From a virus, in the IMG/VR virus record IMGVR_UViG_3300035698_017222, positions 1 to 39,301 of that record: DNA of 39,301 bases; one strand, 5' to 3'. The notes under the pieces were generated by a model, which saw only the letters and a program-made list of their open reading frames with translations, was not told where the DNA came from and did no database searches. Below are positions 1 to 6,592 of the stretch, one piece after another. The number at the start of each line of letters is the position of its first letter. Position 1 is the first letter of the stretch. The position numbers and the translations under genes were made by a program.

Positions 1-1412
1 ACTTCCCCGATAGTAGCATAAACTTTACGACGCGCTCTACTATGCTTATGCGTAATCCGATGACTACGATCTACAAAATCGTACACCTCGAGATTCTTCT
101 CCTCGTCGATCTTCCTCATCCCTCTACCGGCTCTTTGGATGGCTTTGATAGCCGATTTGCCAGCTGAGACAATGATTACCGTATCGATCTCGGGTACGTC
201 AGCGCCTTCGTCTAGAATCGAAGACGATATCAAAACTCTAGTGATCCGCTTACGAAACCTCTGGATAGCTTCATCTCTAATAGGTCCAGGTGTCTCACCA
301 TAGATGAAATCTACATGATCGTCAAACTCTTGCTGGAGTAGCGCCTCTAAGGCTCGCCCATGCTCAATTCTGCGTATGAGCAGAAGGATTTGAGCATTCT
401 GAGGAACCTTTCGCTTACAAATCTCAACTATAGCTGCATTACGAGCATCGTTGTTTACAATGTGTTGATCATAAATGAAAGCCCAATCTCCACTCCAAAC
501 ACTCTGAGGTGCTTCAGCTGGCAAGTAGTTCACAAAGTAGACTGTTGGTACTTCAAACACGCCAAGCTTAGCACCTTCCTGAGGAGTCATCTGATAGATG
601 ACATCACCTACAGATGCTAGCAAACATAAATCCGTTCCGTCTCTACGGTCTAGAGGAGTAGCACTACATCCGAACCGATAAGGTGCGTGGCACTTCATCA
701 AAGAGTTGTACCATGTATCGCTAGGAACGCGATGACATTCATCTGAGATAACCGTCTTAGCCTCCTTGAGAAGCTTAGCAACCTTCGGTTCGCTCCGCTT
801 ACTATAGAGTGTTTGTATTGTAGCTACTACTACATCACCTGGTTGCCATACACCATCGCCGGCTTTACCAATGATCTTCTTGCGATACTGCATACGTCTA
901 AGGAATCTAGCGTGCGTCTGATCTAACAACTCCCTAGTGTGGGTAAGCCATATCACTGGGTAGAGATCCATCGAAGCTACTAACGAAATCATTATCTCTG
1001 TCTTACCAGAGCCAGGGGGCAACTGAAACAAGCCTCGCTTGCAACTCATACCCTTTAGCACAGCATCCTTCTGGTAATCCCTCAACTCGATGCCTTCAAG
1101 CCCACAAACGTCTAACGGATTCTCAATCTTAGGGTACTCCATATCCTCGTATACAACATCTACCTCAAAACCTTCGTTCTCTATAGCCTCTACTACAATA
1201 ACTAGCAACCCTGTAGGAAAGCGAAGGCTCTTCTTTGTCATCAAGTAATGCTTACCATCCCAGTGATGATTCTTGAAAGCTTGAGAGAAATACGCATCAG
1301 GATCAGTCCAAGAGGCAGCATTCCTTGCAACTTCAGCGATGGCTTTAGCATCGGCTAAGTCTGGTATAAGGAAAGAGTAGATATGATTTACAACGATAAT
1401 GGACGCGGGCAT
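1..1412 (-). CDS. UvsW-like superfamily 2 DNA helicase (C-terminus beyond window)
   Basis: I translated this frame by hand: it is open from an ATG at 1412 to the window edge, about 470 residues. It has a Walker A motif PPGSGKTE near residue 133, a DECH box (SDECHR) near residue 224 and a motif VI QRAGRGMR near residue 427, in the spacing of SF2 helicases of the RAD25/UvsW type. The N-terminal 110 residues (WDGKHYLM, then LRFPTGLL) resemble the substrate-binding domain before the helicase core in T4 UvsW. Such enzymes remodel branched DNA and R-loops during phage recombination and replication. The ATG lies one base after the stop of the 70-residue gene upstream, so the two are co-transcribed. 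The true C-terminus is not visible. The helicase class is secure, the UvsW label less so. Confidence 0.88.
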   Translation of the reverse strand, partial: MPASIIVVNHIYSFLIPDLADAKAIAEVARNAASWTDPDAYFSQAFKNHHWDGKHYLMTKKSLRFPTGLLVIVVEAIENEGFEVDVVYEDMEYPKIENPLDVCGLEGIELRDYQKDAVLKGMSCKRGLFQLPPGSGKTEIMISLVASMDLYPVIWLTHTRELLDQTHARFLRRMQYRKKIIGKAGDGVWQPGDVVVATIQTLYSKRSEPKVAKLLKEAKTVISDECHRVPSDTWYNSLMKCHAPYRFGCSATPLDRRDGTDLCLLASVGDVIYQMTPQEGAKLGVFEVPTVYFVNYLPAEAPQSVWSGDWAFIYDQHIVNNDARNAAIVEICKRKVPQNAQILLLIRRIEHGRALEALLQQEFDDHVDFIYGETPGPIRDEAIQRFRKRITRVLISSSILDEGADVPEIDTVIIVSAGKSAIKAIQRAGRGMRKIDEEKNLEVYDFVDRSHRITHKHSRARRKVYATIGE

Positions 1413-1413
1413 C

Positions 1414-1626
1414 TTACCCTTTCTGACGAGCTCGTGCTATCACTTCCGTGACTAACTCGTGCTTCTTTCCTCGACGAAGATAACCATCTATCACTGGGCG
1501 GAAGAGGTGCACAGAAGATATCTTACCGCCTCTTCCGATATACTGCACTTGAACTATGTCACCAGACTCAACTAACACAAACCCTCTACGCCTGAGCATA
1601 CGAAAGAAAGAGTTGATCTTCTTCAT
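1414..1626 (-). CDS. small basic protein of unknown function, downstream of dCTP deaminase
   Basis: 70 residues, basic, with an N-terminal RMLRRRGF stretch and a short strand-rich core (FVLVESGDIVQVQYIG). No family recognised. Its first 30 or so residues are nearly identical to a second, broken copy at 3554-3739. Both copies follow a deaminase gene and both begin at the same junction, a TAG stop, one C, then ATG. The ribosome site AAGG lies inside the end of the dCTP deaminase gene, so translation is probably coupled. The repeated association with deaminases hints at a role in nucleotide metabolism, but that is inference only. Confidence 0.7.
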   Translation of the reverse strand: MKKINSFFRMLRRRGFVLVESGDIVQVQYIGRGGKISSVHLFRPVIDGYLRRGKKHELVTEVIARARQKG

Positions 1627-1627
1627 G

Positions 1628-2191
1628 CTAAACCTTAGCTAGTGTTATGTCAGTCTGACCTTGATACTTTCCGGTACGATCAGCATACGTAGTTCTACAC
1701 TGATGCTCACTCTCGAAGAACAGAACCTGTGCTAAACCTTCGTTTGCATAAATCTTCGCTGGAAGAGGTGTACTGTTAGAGATCTCCAATACCGCGTACC
1801 CTTGCCACCTTGGTTCAAACGGCGTAACATTCACAATGATACCACAACGAGCGTAAGTAGACTTACCAACACAGATGGTCAACACATTCGCAGGAATGTC
1901 AAACCACTCAACACTCAGTGCTAGAACGAAACTGTTAGGTGGTATCAAACAGACGTCACCTTCGAACTCTATCAACGCTTTCGGATCGAAGTCTTTAGGA
2001 TCGATGATCGATCCGTGTACGTTAGTGAAGATACGAAACTTATTCGACACTCTCATATCATAACCGTAAGAGGAAGTTCCGTAGGAGATAACCTTCTCAC
2101 CACCTACCTCACGTACTTGCTTAGGTTCAAAGGGCTTGATCATACCTCTTCTAGCCATCATCACAATCCAATTATCTGGGCGAATACTCAT
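1628..2191 (-). CDS. dcd: dCTP deaminase
   Basis: 187 residues, close to the length of bacterial Dcd (about 193). It deaminates dCTP to dUTP, feeding dTMP synthesis. The family hallmarks are in order: SYGYDMRV near residue 42, [18 protein letters not shown] near 83-100, [10 protein letters not shown] at 109-118 and GYAVLEISN at 131-139, where Glu136 should be the catalytic glutamate. A good ribosome site (GGAG, 8 nt) precedes the ATG. With the dCMP deaminase at 3741-4286 the phage has two routes to dUMP, a common set in large lytic phages. The fold also includes dUTPases, but the GKSTYAR and LEISN motifs favour the deaminase. Confidence 0.93.
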   Translation of the reverse strand: MSIRPDNWIVMMARRGMIKPFEPKQVREVGGEKVISYGTSSYGYDMRVSNKFRIFTNVHGSIIDPKDFDPKALIEFEGDVCLIPPNSFVLALSVEWFDIPANVLTICVGKSTYARCGIIVNVTPFEPRWQGYAVLEISNSTPLPAKIYANEGLAQVLFFESEHQCRTTYADRTGKYQGQTDITLAKV

Positions 2192-2311
2192 TATCTATCT
2201 CCAGCAACAAATTCTCTTTCTGCAGAAAACCTAGTTCATAAATCATAGGCCGTAGTCGCCACCTTCCTACTCATGTGTTGTTCCTTCTAAAGCAGTACGC
2301 TCCGTATCAGT

Positions 2312-2770
2312 TTACGTAATCGAACCCGTCACATATACATCGGAATTAACCATCAAGAAGTTGCGTGATGCATAATGCACATCTTGATAGACGGCGAACT
2401 CACCAATAGAACCGATCTTCTGAACACCGTCACCGTCCAATCCATTAAACTTCGCTAGGCACTCAAAGGTGTTGCAAACGCTTAAGCTTGCGATGATCCA
2501 ATTACCTTGTCTCCTCTGCGTAGCAGTGAAGATAAAGTTAGAACACTGGGCCAAGGCATCATAGAGGGATTCCTTATGCCAGATCCAAGGTACAGACGCA
2601 ATTGGAGTTCTGTTCCACATTACTGTACCTACAACCTTAGTGGGCTTACAAGAACCGCAAAATCTAGAAAGACATGCATCCGTAGAAGGAACTTCTACAC
2701 TGTTCACTATACCGCCGTACTTGTCTGGTATAAGAACCGGGAAAGGATTTTGATTAGTATAAGAGTACAT
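2312..2770 (-). CDS. chimeric protein: zinc-finger-protein N-terminus fused to a capsid protein fragment
   Basis: 152 residues. Residues 1-48 match the N-terminus of the protein at 33820-34560 (shared NQNPFPV, STD and SRFCG). From about residue 49 it matches the C-terminal part of the major capsid protein (shared WNRTP-ASVPWIWHKESLYDAL, TATQRRQGNW, FLM) and ends in a diverged copy of the capsid tail, YVTGSIT for YLTGSIT. A stretch between FLM and the last residues is missing relative to capsid. By eye, nucleotide identity to 35040-35165 is about three quarters, so this is an old duplication that has stayed open. It has a strong ribosome site (AAGGAAGGAG) and a 1-bp overlap with the gene upstream. 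It may be a truncated minor capsid-like protein or an evolutionary relic. Function unknown. Confidence 0.8.
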   Translation of the reverse strand: MYSYTNQNPFPVLIPDKYGGIVNSVEVPSTDACLSRFCGSCKPTKVVGTVMWNRTPIASVPWIWHKESLYDALAQCSNFIFTATQRRQGNWIIASLSVCNTFECLAKFNGLDGDGVQKIGSIGEFAVYQDVHYASRNFLMVNSDVYVTGSIT

Positions 2771-3321
2771 CAGTTTGCTCCTTCCTTGATTTCTGCCAGA
2801 CGAACACGTTGAGCTACTTTCCTCGCAGCCTCGCCATACACCGCTGCGATCTCCTCCTTACAGAACCAGTTGGCCACCCAGGGGTACAAGAACTTCTCCC
2901 CCTTGTTGGTCTTGACCATTCCGATAATCGGAAATACAATGTGCAGTACCGCAGCGACCATTAGGGTCACGAACCCAATGACAAGAACAAACATGAAGAT
3001 ACTAATAACAGCAACGACGAGGTACACCAGACTCCACATCAATGCCTGTTTGGCATGCAATTTCACCCAAGGCGTAGCAGTGTCCTTCTTCACTAAGTAC
3101 AGAATGAGCGTGCCGATCCAGCCGGTCAATAAAGCTAGAAGGTGTGCGATTAGACTCATCGATTTGTCGTCAGAAGTTGGTTGATAGACCTCTGCCACCG
3201 CTGGCGGATCAGACAATACACTATAACACTCAGAACAAACCACATGATCACCCCAAACATGGGCCTTCGAGGTTAGCGGTATCTCAAGACCACATCTCTT
3301 ACACTTCTCTTCCTTAGCCAT
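2770..3321 (-). CDS. zinc-ribbon plus DUF4870-like membrane protein
   Basis: 183 residues. The N-terminus has two CxxC pairs (CKRCG at 7-11, CSEC at 34-37), a likely zinc ribbon. From about residue 53 it follows the DUF4870 pattern: SMSLIAHLLALLTGWIG, ILYLVKKD, then HAKQALMW, with three hydrophobic segments near residues 55-75, 90-112 and 112-135. A basic helical tail closes the protein. DUF4870 proteins are small membrane proteins of unknown role, common in bacteria and uncommon in phages. It has a clear ribosome site (AGAAGGGAG). It probably sits in the host inner membrane with the zinc ribbon in the cytoplasm, where it could act in membrane takeover, lysis or exclusion. The family call is from motif reading. 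Confidence 0.75.
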   Translation of the reverse strand: MAKEEKCKRCGLEIPLTSKAHVWGDHVVCSECYSVLSDPPAVAEVYQPTSDDKSMSLIAHLLALLTGWIGTLILYLVKKDTATPWVKLHAKQALMWSLVYLVVAVISIFMFVLVIGFVTLMVAAVLHIVFPIIGMVKTNKGEKFLYPWVANWFCKEEIAAVYGEAARKVAQRVRLAEIKEGAN

Positions 3322-3383
3322 TTCTTACTCCCTTCTGTTTATTGATCCAGCTTCCATACTATCTACCATAAGTGAAACCTATG

Positions 3384-3409
3384 AAAAAATCCCTACCCAA
3401 AGATTTTTT
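3384..3409. terminator. A/T-rich inverted repeat, possible weak terminator
   Basis: An 8-bp inverted repeat, AAAAAATC with GATTTTTT, separated by 10 nt. Read on the minus strand it ends in a T run, but the stem is almost all A/T, so it would be a weak intrinsic terminator at best. Confidence 0.25.
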
Positions 3410-3422
3410 GAATGATCGTACC

Positions 3423-3491
3423 CTAAGGAATCCATATGTTCAAGAGGACACCACTGTAATCTGCAAGCTTTTCAGCCTTCGCTTTGCTCAT
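3423..3491 (-). CDS. possible 22-residue micro-ORF
   Basis: Reads MSKAKAEKLADYSGVLLNIW then two residues and TAG, preceded by a G-rich possible ribosome site (AAGGGGTAAGGG) directly against the ATG. It lies between the broken small gene and the DUF4870-like gene. It may be the stump of a lost gene. There is no independent support. The rest of 3322-3553 shows nothing coding. Confidence 0.2.
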   Translation of the reverse strand: MSKAKAEKLADYSGVLLNIWIP

Positions 3492-3553
3492 CCCTTACCC
3501 CTTTGCTTAGCTGTAACTCCAACTAATTGTACCCACCCTCGTACCCCATACCT

Positions 3554-3739
3554 TCAATGAAAACTTCTCCTCGGTCCCAACCAGAACGCCATAGACGTAA
3601 TGAAACTACACCACCCTTGACCGTGTAATCGAAAATATAGCAGAAGCCCAATATACTGCACTTGAACAATATCACCCGCCTCAACTAACACAAATCCTTT
3701 GCGTCTAAGCATACGAAAGAGTGAGTTGATCTTTTTCAT
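3554..3739 (-). pseudogene. broken second copy of the small protein at 1414-1626
   Basis: From the ATG at 3739 the first 31 residues match the 70-residue protein at 1414-1626 (RMLRRKGFVLVEAGDIVQVQ against RMLRRRGFVLVESGDIVQVQ). Similarity then stops abruptly and the frame ends at 3554 with unlike sequence. Shifting the frame by one base after VQVQYIG restores a protein-like continuation containing VKGGVVSLRLWRSGW, reminiscent of RGGKISSVHLFR in the intact copy, and runs to a stop at 3523. The simplest reading is a one-base indel in a paralogue. It starts one base after the dCMP deaminase stop, just as the intact copy starts after dCTP deaminase. Confidence 0.6.
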
Positions 3740-3740
3740 G

Positions 3741-4286
3741 CTACACTTCAACTCCTGCAAGCTTGAGATCTTCAACAGTATGTATAGTCAGTGACACATT
3801 TCTATCGTGCCACCATTTTAGCAGAGCTACTTTATCATCGTCTACTCCACCTTGATCTACCACGCAGAAGAGACAGATTGGCCGGAGTCTAGCGATAGCA
3901 TTCTTGCACCGAGCACACGGCGTACCAGTCATATACCACTCACAACATAGAAGACTAACTCCTAAGTAAGCGGCATTGATGATAGCGTTTATCTCAGAGT
4001 GAATGGTGCGAACACAATGTTCCTCAGTCTTGCTATAGAACTTTTGCTGAGGGTGATCAAAGGTCTGTCCTATTGAACTTGTCAAGCGACGTGTCTCAAC
4101 TATATCATGCCCAACTTCATCACACTGTGGTTCACCTGGTGCAGAACCGTTGTAGCCAGTCACTATTGGTATCCCCTCTCTAGCCACAACACACCCCCCT
4201 TTGAAACGATCACAAGTGCCTCTTCTGCTCGCCGCGAAAGCTAGATTCCACAAATACAGATCGCTGCTGAGTCGGGTGGTACTCAC
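3741..4286 (-). CDS. dCMP deaminase
   Basis: 181 residues of the zinc-dependent cytidine/deoxycytidylate deaminase superfamily. The zinc signature is HSE at 96-98 (ligand His96, proton-shuttling Glu98) plus TGTPCARC at 120-127 (Cys124, Cys127). The N-terminal half has the usual RGTC, VTGYNGSAPGEPQC core. It converts dCMP to dUMP for thymidylate synthesis and complements the dCTP deaminase at 1628-2191. The start is GTG, chosen because AAAGGAG lies 8 nt upstream and translation begins with STTRLSSD. Phage enzymes of this type are often regulated by dCTP and dTTP; no regulatory domain can be distinguished here. Confidence 0.92.
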   Translation of the reverse strand: MSTTRLSSDLYLWNLAFAASRRGTCDRFKGGCVVAREGIPIVTGYNGSAPGEPQCDEVGHDIVETRRLTSSIGQTFDHPQQKFYSKTEEHCVRTIHSEINAIINAAYLGVSLLCCEWYMTGTPCARCKNAIARLRPICLFCVVDQGGVDDDKVALLKWWHDRNVSLTIHTVEDLKLAGVEV

Positions 4287-4291
4287 TTCAC

Positions 4292-4834
4292 TTACTCCTT
4301 TTTCTGTTGTGTTGGCTTCACTTCTAAATAGAAATCTAAGAGATTGGAAAGGGTGTCATAAGTCTGGTTAAACAACAGATCCCACTCTTCCTGGGAAAGG
4401 TCTTCAGAAGGTTTATCATAACGCATAGCACAGGCAATTGACATCAAAGGTTTCATTGCCTCATCAAATTGTGCCATCACCCAATCTTCCCATTCCTTCT
4501 GTTCCTTCATCTCGTTCAAATCGTACCTCACAGAACACTGCTGTTTGAGATCACACTTCTCACACTTTTGGAGGCTTCCGTACTGATGGGCGAAGCACTC
4601 TGTCAGACCTCGTTCCTCAGCCCGCCTATGTACTTCTTCCTCCCGTTCAGCAACCATCTTGTGCAACTTGCAACCCATCTCACATTGTTGCCTAAAATCA
4701 CATTCCTTGCAACGCTGGAAGTTTTCGTACCTATAGGTGAAACATTCTGTTAGACCTTGTGCCACAACTTGCTTATGTATTTCCTCTTTACGCAGTTCGA
4801 TTTCCTCTTCACTCAGTTCTAGTTCTTCACACAT
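4292..4834 (-). CDS. Cys-rich protein with a tandem-duplicated zinc-like motif
   Basis: 180 residues, highly charged. A unit of about 45 residues occurs twice: GLTECFTYRYENFQRCKECD then QQCEMGC, and GLTECFAHQYGSLQKCEKCD then QQCSVRY. Each unit gives a C-x(11)-CxxC-x(5)-C pattern suited to one metal ion, although the last Cys differs between copies. The linker and flanks are glutamate-rich helix (EEEVHRRAEERG). The C-terminal 70 residues are acidic and helical with no recognised motif. The start at 4834 overlaps the stop of the next gene upstream by one base and has a GGGAG ribosome site. A nucleic-acid or protein adaptor is plausible, but no function can be assigned. Confidence 0.7.
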   Translation of the reverse strand: MCEELELSEEEIELRKEEIHKQVVAQGLTECFTYRYENFQRCKECDFRQQCEMGCKLHKMVAEREEEVHRRAEERGLTECFAHQYGSLQKCEKCDLKQQCSVRYDLNEMKEQKEWEDWVMAQFDEAMKPLMSIACAMRYDKPSEDLSQEEWDLLFNQTYDTLSNLLDFYLEVKPTQQKKE

Positions 4835-5016
4835 TATCTATCTCCCGCGGCTTCTATATTATCAACGCCTTGTTTCTGCCCATCTGAGATATGCTCATTC
4901 TCTTGTGCCTGGTCGTGTACGCTATTGAGAAACACACTAGCCCAATCATACTTGCGACTATCAAGCATCTCCTCAATCTTGACTACGTAGTCCTCCCATT
5001 CGCATGTTTGGCACAT
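4834..5016 (-). CDS. small acidic protein, unknown
   Basis: About 60 residues beginning MCQTCEWEDY. An in-frame TTG one codon earlier (5019) is also possible, but the ATG at 5016 has better spacing from AAAGGA. It has one CxxC near the N-terminus and a charged helical body with no recognised family. It is the first gene after the structured interval 5020-5456 and overlaps the next gene by one base. Confidence 0.55.
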   Translation of the reverse strand: MCQTCEWEDYVVKIEEMLDSRKYDWASVFLNSVHDQAQENEHISDGQKQGVDNIEAAGDR

Positions 5017-5019
5017 CAA

Positions 5020-5456
5020 GTGTTCCTTTCTGACGGTCCGTGAGTGGTCTTTTCATCCACTATTCGGTTTTCAGGTTACTCGCAGTTGTCTCACCTAAGC
5101 GTTAGCTATCAATGGCAACGTTTCATTCAACCGCCAACCCTTCATCTGCTTAGCTGCTTGTCGCAGCTGCCACGGACACTAAAATCGAGAGAGTTATCCC
5201 GCGCGGGAGGGTTGCCTAAGGAGCTTAAGGTTAACCGTACACCCATCCTAGCGGCCCGTTTTCGCTGCACCGAAGTGCTGCGCGGGATAACTCAGTTCAA
5301 AGAGCGTTACTGGTTGGGTTCCAACCAACAATGATTCTCTATATGAGACGAGGAGACTAATCTCATCCCGGGTTGTGAGCCTCCGCATGAAATGCTTTCC
5401 TTTGACCTACTCACAATTCACCTACTAGCTCACTAAGCAGTAGAGCTCATAAAGTT
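5020..5456 (-). ncRNA. candidate structured RNA interval (no protein gene)
   Basis: 437 nt without a credible gene but unusually dense in stems. They include a perfect 14-bp inverted repeat GAGTTATCCCGCGC (5191-5204 with 5280-5293) enclosing a GCAC-TTCG-GTGC hairpin at 5267-5278 on the minus strand; TGGTTGG/CCAACCA (5311-5327); ATGAGA/TCTCAT (5343-5366); TTGTGAG/CTCACAA (5373-5379 with 5410-5416) enclosing GCAT-GAA-ATGC; AGCTC/GAGCT (5427-5447); AGCTGC/GCAGCT (5152-5168); AGTGG/CCACT (5043-5061). The cUUCGg tetraloop forms only if the minus strand is transcribed, which fits the operon direction. I do not recognise an RNA family. A plus-strand 96-codon frame here has no coding character. Confidence 0.5.
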
Positions 5457-5729
5457 CTAAAAGTACTGGTCTATCCCAGACTGTGTTAGGCCACCTGACC
5501 CTAAGGGCATATGGTCACACTTATACGCAATGTGACCATCAGCGTGCACGTGGTTGCGCATCTGCTCTGATCCGTTCTGCAAAGTAGCCAACTGGAATTG
5601 CATCCTTTTGACTTCAGCTCGCATCCTCTCTACCTTCTGCTCTAGAGTAATTTCACTCCAGCTCACCGGCCGGCAGAGTTGCTTAGCAGTGTCGTCTGGT
5701 TGTTGAGGTACCGCTTGTTCTTCTGGCAT
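5457..5729 (-). CDS. small coiled-coil protein, unknown
   Basis: 90 residues. A Pro/Gln-rich N-terminus is followed by a predicted coiled coil around residues 28-55 (LEQKVERMRAEVKRMQFQLA). The C-terminus contains HVHADGHIAYKC, a His/Cys-rich patch that could bind metal. A strong ribosome site (AAAGGAG) supports it. It lies between the two structured non-coding intervals. No family recognised. Confidence 0.65.
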   Translation of the reverse strand: MPEEQAVPQQPDDTAKQLCRPVSWSEITLEQKVERMRAEVKRMQFQLATLQNGSEQMRNHVHADGHIAYKCDHMPLGSGGLTQSGIDQYF

Positions 5730-5873
5730 CTGTTTGTTCTCCTTTCTAAGAGAGCGCTCTGCAGACGTAGCCTATTTCAATCTACATATTCCAGCAGGTC
5801 GTAGTCCAAGGTTTACCACGTGGGTTTCCTCTTAGCTCATTGCTGCTGCAGAGCTTCTTCCGTTGGGCCAACA

Positions 5874-6050
5874 CTAGATGCCGGGCTGTCCCGTCGCAGC
5901 TGGATCGGGGGCATCAGGCGGTGCTACGGGTGCCGGAGGTGCCTCGGACGGTGCTACGACTGGAACGGGCGGTGCTACGGGGGCAGCGGGGGCAGCGGGT
6001 TCTGCCTGGGGCTCGGCTTGCGGTTGGTCCTGACCTTGATCTTCGCACAT
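5874..6050 (-). CDS. 58-residue Pro/Ala-rich protein
   Basis: Reads from an ATG at 6050 to TAG at 5874. It begins MCEDQGQDQPQ and continues as a low-complexity chain of VAPP, APPAP and PAAP blocks ending in GQPGI. AGAAGGGAG is well placed upstream. The local G/C richness comes from the Pro and Ala codons and differs sharply from the neighbours. It is probably an extended flexible or linker-like peptide. Similar Val/Pro/Ala linkers occur inside the zinc-finger protein at 33820-34560. Function unknown. The 5730-5873 stretch downstream has only short palindromes (for example AGAGCGCTCT). Confidence 0.6.
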   Translation of the reverse strand: MCEDQGQDQPQAEPQAEPAAPAAPVAPPVPVVAPSEAPPAPVAPPDAPDPAATGQPGI

Positions 6051-6228
6051 AGTTGTGCTCCCTTCTTGGAAAAAAGTGAAACGAAACAGTAAACGTTCAA
6101 CGAAGTCCGGCAGCTGGAGTCAAACCACCTAGAGGAACAAATGCAGCAATCAATCGCCAGGGTTGCCATGGCTCTACGAACTTGATCACTACTCCTCTCC
6201 AAAGTCCTGGACCGGCGTGAGTGTCGGT

Positions 6229-6332
6229 GACGGGAGAGGGATTCTAACCCTCAACACAATGCTCTAGAGAACTGTGCTTAACCCTCGACGGATATCCATC
6301 GATTAGCGCTTGTACTATTGAGCGCTCCCGCC
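6229..6332 (-). ncRNA. tRNA-like cloverleaf candidate A (non-canonical)
   Basis: On the minus strand a 7-bp closing stem GGCGGGA/TCCCGTC (one G-U) encloses four hairpins in class II tRNA order: a D-like arm (GCGCT/AGCGC), a central arm TCGAT-GGATATCC-GTCGA, a long arm GCACA/TGTGT, and a T-like arm GAGGG-TTAGAAT-CCCTC placed directly against the closing stem. The closing stem is followed by A, then CCG. It fails as a normal tRNA: about 104 nt, no 7-nt anticodon loop with U33, and the D-loop lacks GG. Confidence 0.35.
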
Positions 6333-6344
6333 ATAGTATTGGTG

Positions 6345-6434
6345 CACGAGGAAGGGCTCGCACCTTCTACATGTTGAACACTGGTACCAAAGTTCAACAG
6401 TTTTCTTATCTGTAAGAGACAATGGTCACTCGTG
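6345..6434 (-). ncRNA. tRNA-like cloverleaf candidate B (non-canonical)
   Basis: On the minus strand CACGAG/CTCGTG closes a three-hairpin junction: TCTTA-CAGA-TAAGA, an 8-bp stem TGTTGAAC/GTTCAACA with a 12-nt loop, and GAAGG-TGCGAGC-CCTTC, a 5-bp stem with a 7-nt loop placed like a T-arm. After the closing stem comes C, then ACCA, as at a tRNA 3' end. The middle arm is too long and no anticodon loop is recognisable, so a functional tRNA is unlikely. Confidence 0.35.
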
Positions 6435-6549
6435 GCAGATTTCAGCCTAACTTGGGCGCCTATAAGCTTACGTCCAACCGTCATCGTCCGCATCATCTCC
6501 AACAGACTCCACCTTATATTGTGGACCCGTACATAAGTTCATAAACCGT

Positions 6550-6582
6550 AGGCGCCCTAGAACCGAAACTAGAGCGCCTTTT
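6550..6582. terminator. hairpin after the DUF932-like gene
   Basis: Outer stem AGGCGC/GCGCCT and inner stem CTAG/CTAG around an 8-nt loop, starting about 10 nt past the stop at 6593. The T run (TTTT, 6579-6582) is on the plus strand side. On the minus strand the hairpin has no U tract and may act more as an RNA-stabilising or processing element. Confidence 0.45.
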
Positions 6583-6592
6583 AGCAGAAGGA

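Larger units (their letters stand above)
6051..6592 (-). ncRNA. candidate structured RNA interval with cloverleaf-like folds
   Basis: About 540 nt with no credible gene. Short frames at 5975-6202 and 6278-6502 cross the stems and look random. It contains two multi-branched folds (separate entries), a GCCAGGG-TTG-CCATGGC hairpin (6156-6172, one mismatch) and an end hairpin at 6550-6582. Near 6190 on the minus strand the string AGTTCGTAGAGC resembles a tRNA D-arm (AGTTGGTAGAGC). The interval follows the DUF932-like gene, so it would be transcribed from the promoter at 7646-7677. It could hold degenerate tRNAs, a large phage RNA, or both. No family could be confirmed by eye. Confidence 0.45.

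Noticed and set aside
360-620. 86-codon plus-strand frame
   Set aside because: It is antisense to the helicase, whose minus-strand frame is continuous with all main motifs.
5044-5334. 96-codon plus-strand frame
   Set aside because: Opposite to every supported gene, no ribosome site, and it runs across the 14-bp stem and other hairpins.
5975-6202. 75-codon minus-strand frame
   Set aside because: It overlaps the well-started 58-residue Pro/Ala-rich gene in another frame; its composition is an echo of that gene.
6229-6434. Functional tRNA genes
   Set aside because: No 7-nt anticodon loop with U33 and no standard D-loop could be fitted; only tRNA-like folding is claimed.
6278-6502. 74-codon minus-strand frame
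   Set aside because: It crosses both cloverleaf folds, has no protein-like pattern and no conserved motif.
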